Origin: an uncultured Rickettsiales bacterium
GTDB taxonomy: Bacteria > Pseudomonadota > Alphaproteobacteria > Rs-D84
DNA: 6,839 nucleotides
Direction: 5' to 3'
Assembly (NCBI GenBank): GCA_900549365.1
Contig: UROD01000039.1
Span: 1-6,839 of the forward strand
This document shows positions 4,018 through 6,839 of the stretch, piece by piece. The position numbers and the translations under genes were made by a program. The notes under the pieces were generated by a model. It was not told the DNA's origin. It ran no database searches and was given only the letters and a program-made list of their open reading frames with translations. Every line of letters starts with the position of its first letter. Position 1 is the stretch's first letter.

Positions 4018-6839
4018 TTATTCAATGCTGGTGGTAATGATATCACCGTATGTGCCGGCTTCGTCCCCGCCAACATAGCAACTGATATGTTTACCAACGC
4101 TGTTCATCCATTCGTTGTACGCAGCCTTTTGCGCGGCGTCCATATTCGAATCCTGAATGTCGCGTGTTGCGCGGTTCAACAAGAACGCACCCGCCGTACC
4201 AACAACCGCCGCACCAACGGTTGAACCAATCCATGTCTTGCCCTGTACGCCGGACTTGTTACCAGATGTGCTGGCCAAATCGTAACGGCTCTGGCATGCG
4301 CTGCTCAAACGATCCAACGCGGTGTTATACGTATCACATTTTGCCTTGTTATCACCAGTGCAATCATTGCCCAACGCTGTGAATGCCGATGAAACAGCAT
4401 TTCGTGTTTCAGATGCAACATTCAACTGGGTTGCAAAGTTGATTGCCGTATTCACGCTGTTTTCATATGTCGATTTGTCAAAGACAGCGTTTGTTGTTAT
4501 TTTTGCATCATTGGCATATTGTTTGCACAACTTGTTCGCCTTTTCTGATGCGTTGTTAACATCAGAAACCTTTTGCAAACCGGTCAGTTTGCCGAATGCA
4601 GAACCATCTTGCAAACTGGCCCCCAGATATGCGCCACCAACCGATCCACCCAGCGCACCCAATACAGTCATCCAATCACGTGTACGTTTTTGGATTTTTG
4701 CCTTGTCTGCGGTTGCGTCACCAGCAACGGCGTTGGCGATTTCTTCCAATTCAGAATTTGGAATCCAACTGCCGCATGTGAAACTGTCGCCGACTGCAAA
4801 GTATGCGGTTGACCAATTTGTGCCGTCCTGCAATTTTTCCTGAATGCGTTTGTCATCAGATTGCAGTGTCACACGCACGCGGCAGAACGAACCATACAAA
4901 TCGTTGCTGGCCACAAACTGGTTTGCTTTCAGACCATTGACAGTGTATGTCTTGGGCACTTTGGTGGATTTCAATTTTACCCACATATATGTGCCGCCTG
5001 TATCCTTGGCCCCCATGACGCCGCCCTGATTGCTGGACAGACACATGTTCTGTTCCTTGGTCAATTTGGCGTTGTATTTTGCCTGTGCTTCTTTTTCAAT
5101 GTCATAAATCAAATCTTTGAACAAAGACGATGCCGCCTGTGTTTGCAGATATGTTGTGTATGAAACCATAACTGGTGTGTCGTACACATTGCCGTTTTCA
5201 TCAACGGTGTTGCAAACGCCTTGGTCGCCGTTTTTGGCCGTGCAGATGGCATTACCATTTTCATCGTATGACTGGACATTTTCCGTATCCGCGGTCACCG
5301 ATGTTGCGCCGCCCGCATCAATCCAGCCACCGCGTACGGACGTTGCATCAGACCATGCGCCCGTGCCAGATTTATTCTGAATCTTTAATTTATTCTGTTC
5401 AATTGCCAAATGCTGTTCGCACACAGATGCGTTTTTGACCGTATCCAAGCACAATCCCAACACAACCGTGTAATCCAAGACACCACCAACCTTGTTCATT
5501 GATTTATCAAATGAACTGTCGCCCGTGCTGGTCAGGTTGGAATAGATATCTGTACGATTACGATAGCAATTTACGTAATCTGAACCACACATTGCCTTGA
5601 CACAACTGGTCGCGACGGACTGGCACTGCTTTTTCATTTGGGCAATGGCCGCATCGCTGTATGTGTTTGCCAATGTTGCATTCAGGGACGCAATCACGCC
5701 GATTGGGTCGGTACCGCCCGCCTGATATTCTGGGAACAGTGTATCAAATGCATCGGCATTGATGTATGCATATGAATATGTGCCGGTTGTATTTGGATTT
5801 GCCGCCGCATACTTGCAATACAGGTCAGTATTCACAACCGCCGCACAACCGGTCTTGATTTCATTATAACTGACCGAATTGTTGATGGATTTATCGGTTG
5901 CACCAAACACCTGAGAATAGCATGCCGCGCCGTTACCACCACCACATACACGCATTGCGCATGTTTTGATTGTATCAACGCACTTTTGCTTTGCACGGGT
6001 ATCAAATTTTTCAACCAAATCCGTGATTTTTGCCTTCATCGCAGTGTTCATGCGTGCAGCATACGCTTCGTCATAAACCTCTTCCTGATTGTCGGCATCT
6101 TTTAACTGGGACGCGGTTGGCATTGCGCCATTGCCCAAGAATGTGGCATAGCAATATTTGTTTGCACCAACGGTGTCCATGCAAGAATTTTTAATGTATG
6201 CCGCAATGGCAGATGTGCTGACCGTGTCGGCAGCAGTTGTTGATGCACCCGTTGTCGCGTCGGCATTGCCACTGTTGATACCATCAACCAGCGCAGTTGT
6301 CTGGGTTGATGCGTTTTCGTAACATTTGTATGGGTTCGTTGCGCACGCGTTCAAGATACATTGATCAACAACCTTGTAACATGTGGACACAGCATTGATT
6401 GCCGCCAACGCAGCCCCCTCTGATATCATTTGACCGATACGGCTGGTCGCCGCAGGGGTTGTTGTGGTTGTCGTTGAACCAAACAATTCGATTTTACCAT
6501 CGGATTGGCAACGCGCCAATGTAGAATCGCAGAACACCATCTGCTTTTTGAATTCGGTATTTGTTGTGCACAATTCAAAGTCCGCACCACAAACATTTTC
6601 TTTCTTCAAACATGATGTATAACGCTTTACACAGTTTGATGTATCATATCTGTTTGAAATTGCCGCCCCATCAATCAACTGGCCCAATACACTGCCGTTT
6701 GTGGGGTATGTGTAATCTGTAACCTCGCCATACTTATTTTTGGACGCGACGTTGGACAGCGCGGTTGTATTTGACGTACCGAACAAACTGGTAATCCCAG
6801 ACGCGCTGCATTGTGCCAATGTGGACAGGCATTGTGGCA
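4018..6839 (-). CDS. Large Cys-rich modular protein with C-terminal Gly-zipper segments, N-terminus outside the window
   Basis: The frame is open from the right edge to a TAA at 4018-4020: 939 complete codons and two bases are visible. The TTG at 6819 is not a credible start, since the frame continues upstream with Cys-rich sequence of the same kind. Numbering here takes that Leu codon as residue 1. There are 36 cysteines, most in repeated units of four plus two (63-104, 147-223, 280-335, 399-467, and the tail of another at -4/4). Residues 519-548 hold a doubled DENGN motif around a C-x9-C pair. Residues 716-734 and 863-881 are Gly-zipper hydrophobic segments, separated by a helical, Cys-containing loop; a short tail with C914 ends the protein. 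The even Cys patterning suggests an exported, disulfide-bonded envelope or surface protein, but the signal peptide, if any, is not visible. No family recognised. It shares the six-cysteine pattern with the gene at 1-2091. Confidence 0.93.
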   Translation of the reverse strand, partial: PQCLSTLAQCSASGITSLFGTSNTTALSNVASKNKYGEVTDYTYPTNGSVLGQLIDGAAISNRYDTSNCVKRYTSCLKKENVCGADFELCTTNTEFKKQMVFCDSTLARCQSDGKIELFGSTTTTTTPAATSRIGQMISEGAALAAINAVSTCYKVVDQCILNACATNPYKCYENASTQTTALVDGINSGNADATTGASTTAADTVSTSAIAAYIKNSCMDTVGANKYCYATFLGNGAMPTASQLKDADNQEEVYDEAYAARMNTAMKAKITDLVEKFDTRAKQKCVDTIKTCAMRVCGGGNGAACYSQVFGATDKSINNSVSYNEIKTGCAAVVNTDLYCKYAAANPNTTGTYSYAYINADAFDTLFPEYQAGGTDPIGVIASLNATLANTYSDAAIAQMKKQCQSVATSCVKAMCGSDYVNCYRNRTDIYSNLTSTGDSSFDKSMNKVGGVLDYTVVLGLCLDTVKNASVCEQHLAIEQNKLKIQNKSGTGAWSDATSVRGGWIDAGGATSVTADTENVQSYDENGNAICTAKNGDQGVCNTVDENGNVYDTPVMVSYTTYLQTQAASSLFKDLIYDIEKEAQAKYNAKLTKEQNMCLSSNQGGVMGAKDTGGTYMWVKLKSTKVPKTYTVNGLKANQFVASNDLYGSFCRVRVTLQSDDKRIQEKLQDGTNWSTAYFAVGDSFTCGSWIPNSELEEIANAVAGDATADKAKIQKRTRDWMTVLGALGGSVGGAYLGASLQDGSAFGKLTGLQKVSDVNNASEKANKLCKQYANDAKITTNAVFDKSTYENSVNTAINFATQLNVASETRNAVSSAFTALGNDCTGDNKAKCDTYNTALDRLSSACQSRYDLASTSGNKSGVQGKTWIGSTVGAAVVGTAGAFLLNRATRDIQDSNMDAAQKAAYNEWMNSVGKHISCYVGGDEAGTYGDIITTSIE
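4177..4233 (-). other. Gly-zipper hydrophobic segment 2 (residues 863-881)
   Basis: W863 begins a second hydrophobic helix with small residues (G865, G869, G874, G877) that ends in FLL and is followed by N-R-A-T-R. It resembles segment 1 and may pair with it as a membrane hairpin. The 128-residue stretch between them carries cysteines at 765, 820, 828 and 842. Confidence 0.58.
4618..4674 (-). other. Gly-zipper hydrophobic segment 1 (residues 716-734)
   Basis: After a basic stretch (KIQKRTRD) comes W716 and a hydrophobic helix with glycines at 721, 725, 729 and 733, a perfect G-x3-G-x3-G-x3-G. Such patterns pack helices tightly in membranes. The basic residues just before it do not settle the topology. 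Confidence 0.6.
5419..6831 (-). repeat. Tandem '4+2' six-cysteine protein modules
   Basis: Four visible units plus the tail of a fifth. First-four cysteines: 63/70/77/84, 147/154/159/166, 280/287/292/300, 399/406/411/418 (C-x6-C-x4 or x6-C-x6 or x7-C; three end in Cys-Tyr). Following pair: 97/104, 213/223, 325/335, 457/467 (C-x6-C or C-x9-C). Unit starts are 84, 133 and 119 residues apart. Approximate bases: 6508-6633, 6151-6381, 5815-5982 and 5419-5625, with the outer tail at 6808-6831. This is a diverged protein-level repeat, not a DNA tandem repeat. Confidence 0.75.
6478..6831 (-). repeat. Pair of similar 'C-x-STLA-x-C … LFG' segments
   Basis: The segments at 6778-6831 and 6478-6531 both encode C-x-S-T-L-A-[QR]-C, three variable residues, then an Ile and LFG at equal spacing. 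Each is followed by a Thr-rich linker and a [LI]GQ[LM]I…GAA motif (from residues 46 and 129) before the next four-cysteine cluster. They mark the most conserved part of the modular repeat and show that it continues past the right edge. Confidence 0.75.

Noticed and set aside
3973..4224. Plus-strand 83-residue open frame after the LRR/kinase-like gene
   Set aside because: It runs through the terminator hairpin and into the antisense of the large Cys-rich gene, with no promoter or ribosome site.
6817..6819. TTG as the start of a 933-residue protein
   Set aside because: The frame stays open to the right edge and the upstream codons (Cys-Leu-Ser-Thr) belong to a repeat found again at 6478-6531, so the gene begins outside the window.
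5419..6831. CRISPR array or DNA tandem repeat
   Set aside because: The repetition is in cysteine spacing at the protein level, with variable lengths and diverged DNA, and the frame is continuous.

Overview
This 6839-base window looks bacterial. It uses the standard genetic code (TGA and TAA act as stops, TGG encodes Trp), has sigma70-like promoter elements, a Sec-type signal peptide and an intrinsic terminator. Coding is dense, with three large genes and no gene-free stretch over about 130 bases. The combination of very Cys-rich exported proteins with a BspA-type (LRR_5) repeat protein reminds me of host-associated Alphaproteobacteria such as the uncultured gut RF32-type lineages. That placement is an impression from memory; no rRNA or other marker is present to confirm it.

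Layout. (1) Bases 1-2091, minus strand: the first 697 residues of a Cys-rich secreted protein with a clear signal peptide, a six-cysteine cluster, a long Ala/Gln/Met coiled-coil-like segment and a Cys-rich distal part. Its C-terminus lies beyond base 1. (2) Bases 2092-2221: a 130-base divergent promoter region. The minus-strand promoter is of extended -10 type. The plus-strand promoter sits so close to its gene that the mRNA is predicted to be leaderless. (3) Bases 2222-3976, plus strand: a complete 584-residue protein with an N-terminal BspA/LRR_5-type repeat, a long helical middle and a C-terminal segment that resembles a minimal or degenerate protein kinase. (4) Bases 3991-4016: a strong symmetrical hairpin serving as terminator for the two convergent genes. 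(5) Bases 4018-6839, minus strand: the C-terminal 939 residues of a second large Cys-rich protein, whose N-terminus lies beyond the right edge. It is built from tandem modules with a '4+2' cysteine pattern and ends with two Gly-zipper hydrophobic segments.

How they may fit together (inference). The two minus-strand proteins share the same six-cysteine module, so they are probably related envelope or surface proteins stabilised by disulfides. The plus-strand gene lies between them in opposite orientation, with its own promoter and a shared terminator. It has no signal peptide, so it is either cytoplasmic or exported by a dedicated secretion system. None of the three has a function I can name with confidence. 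The most novel-looking items are the LRR_5/kinase-like fusion and the repeated six-cysteine architecture.
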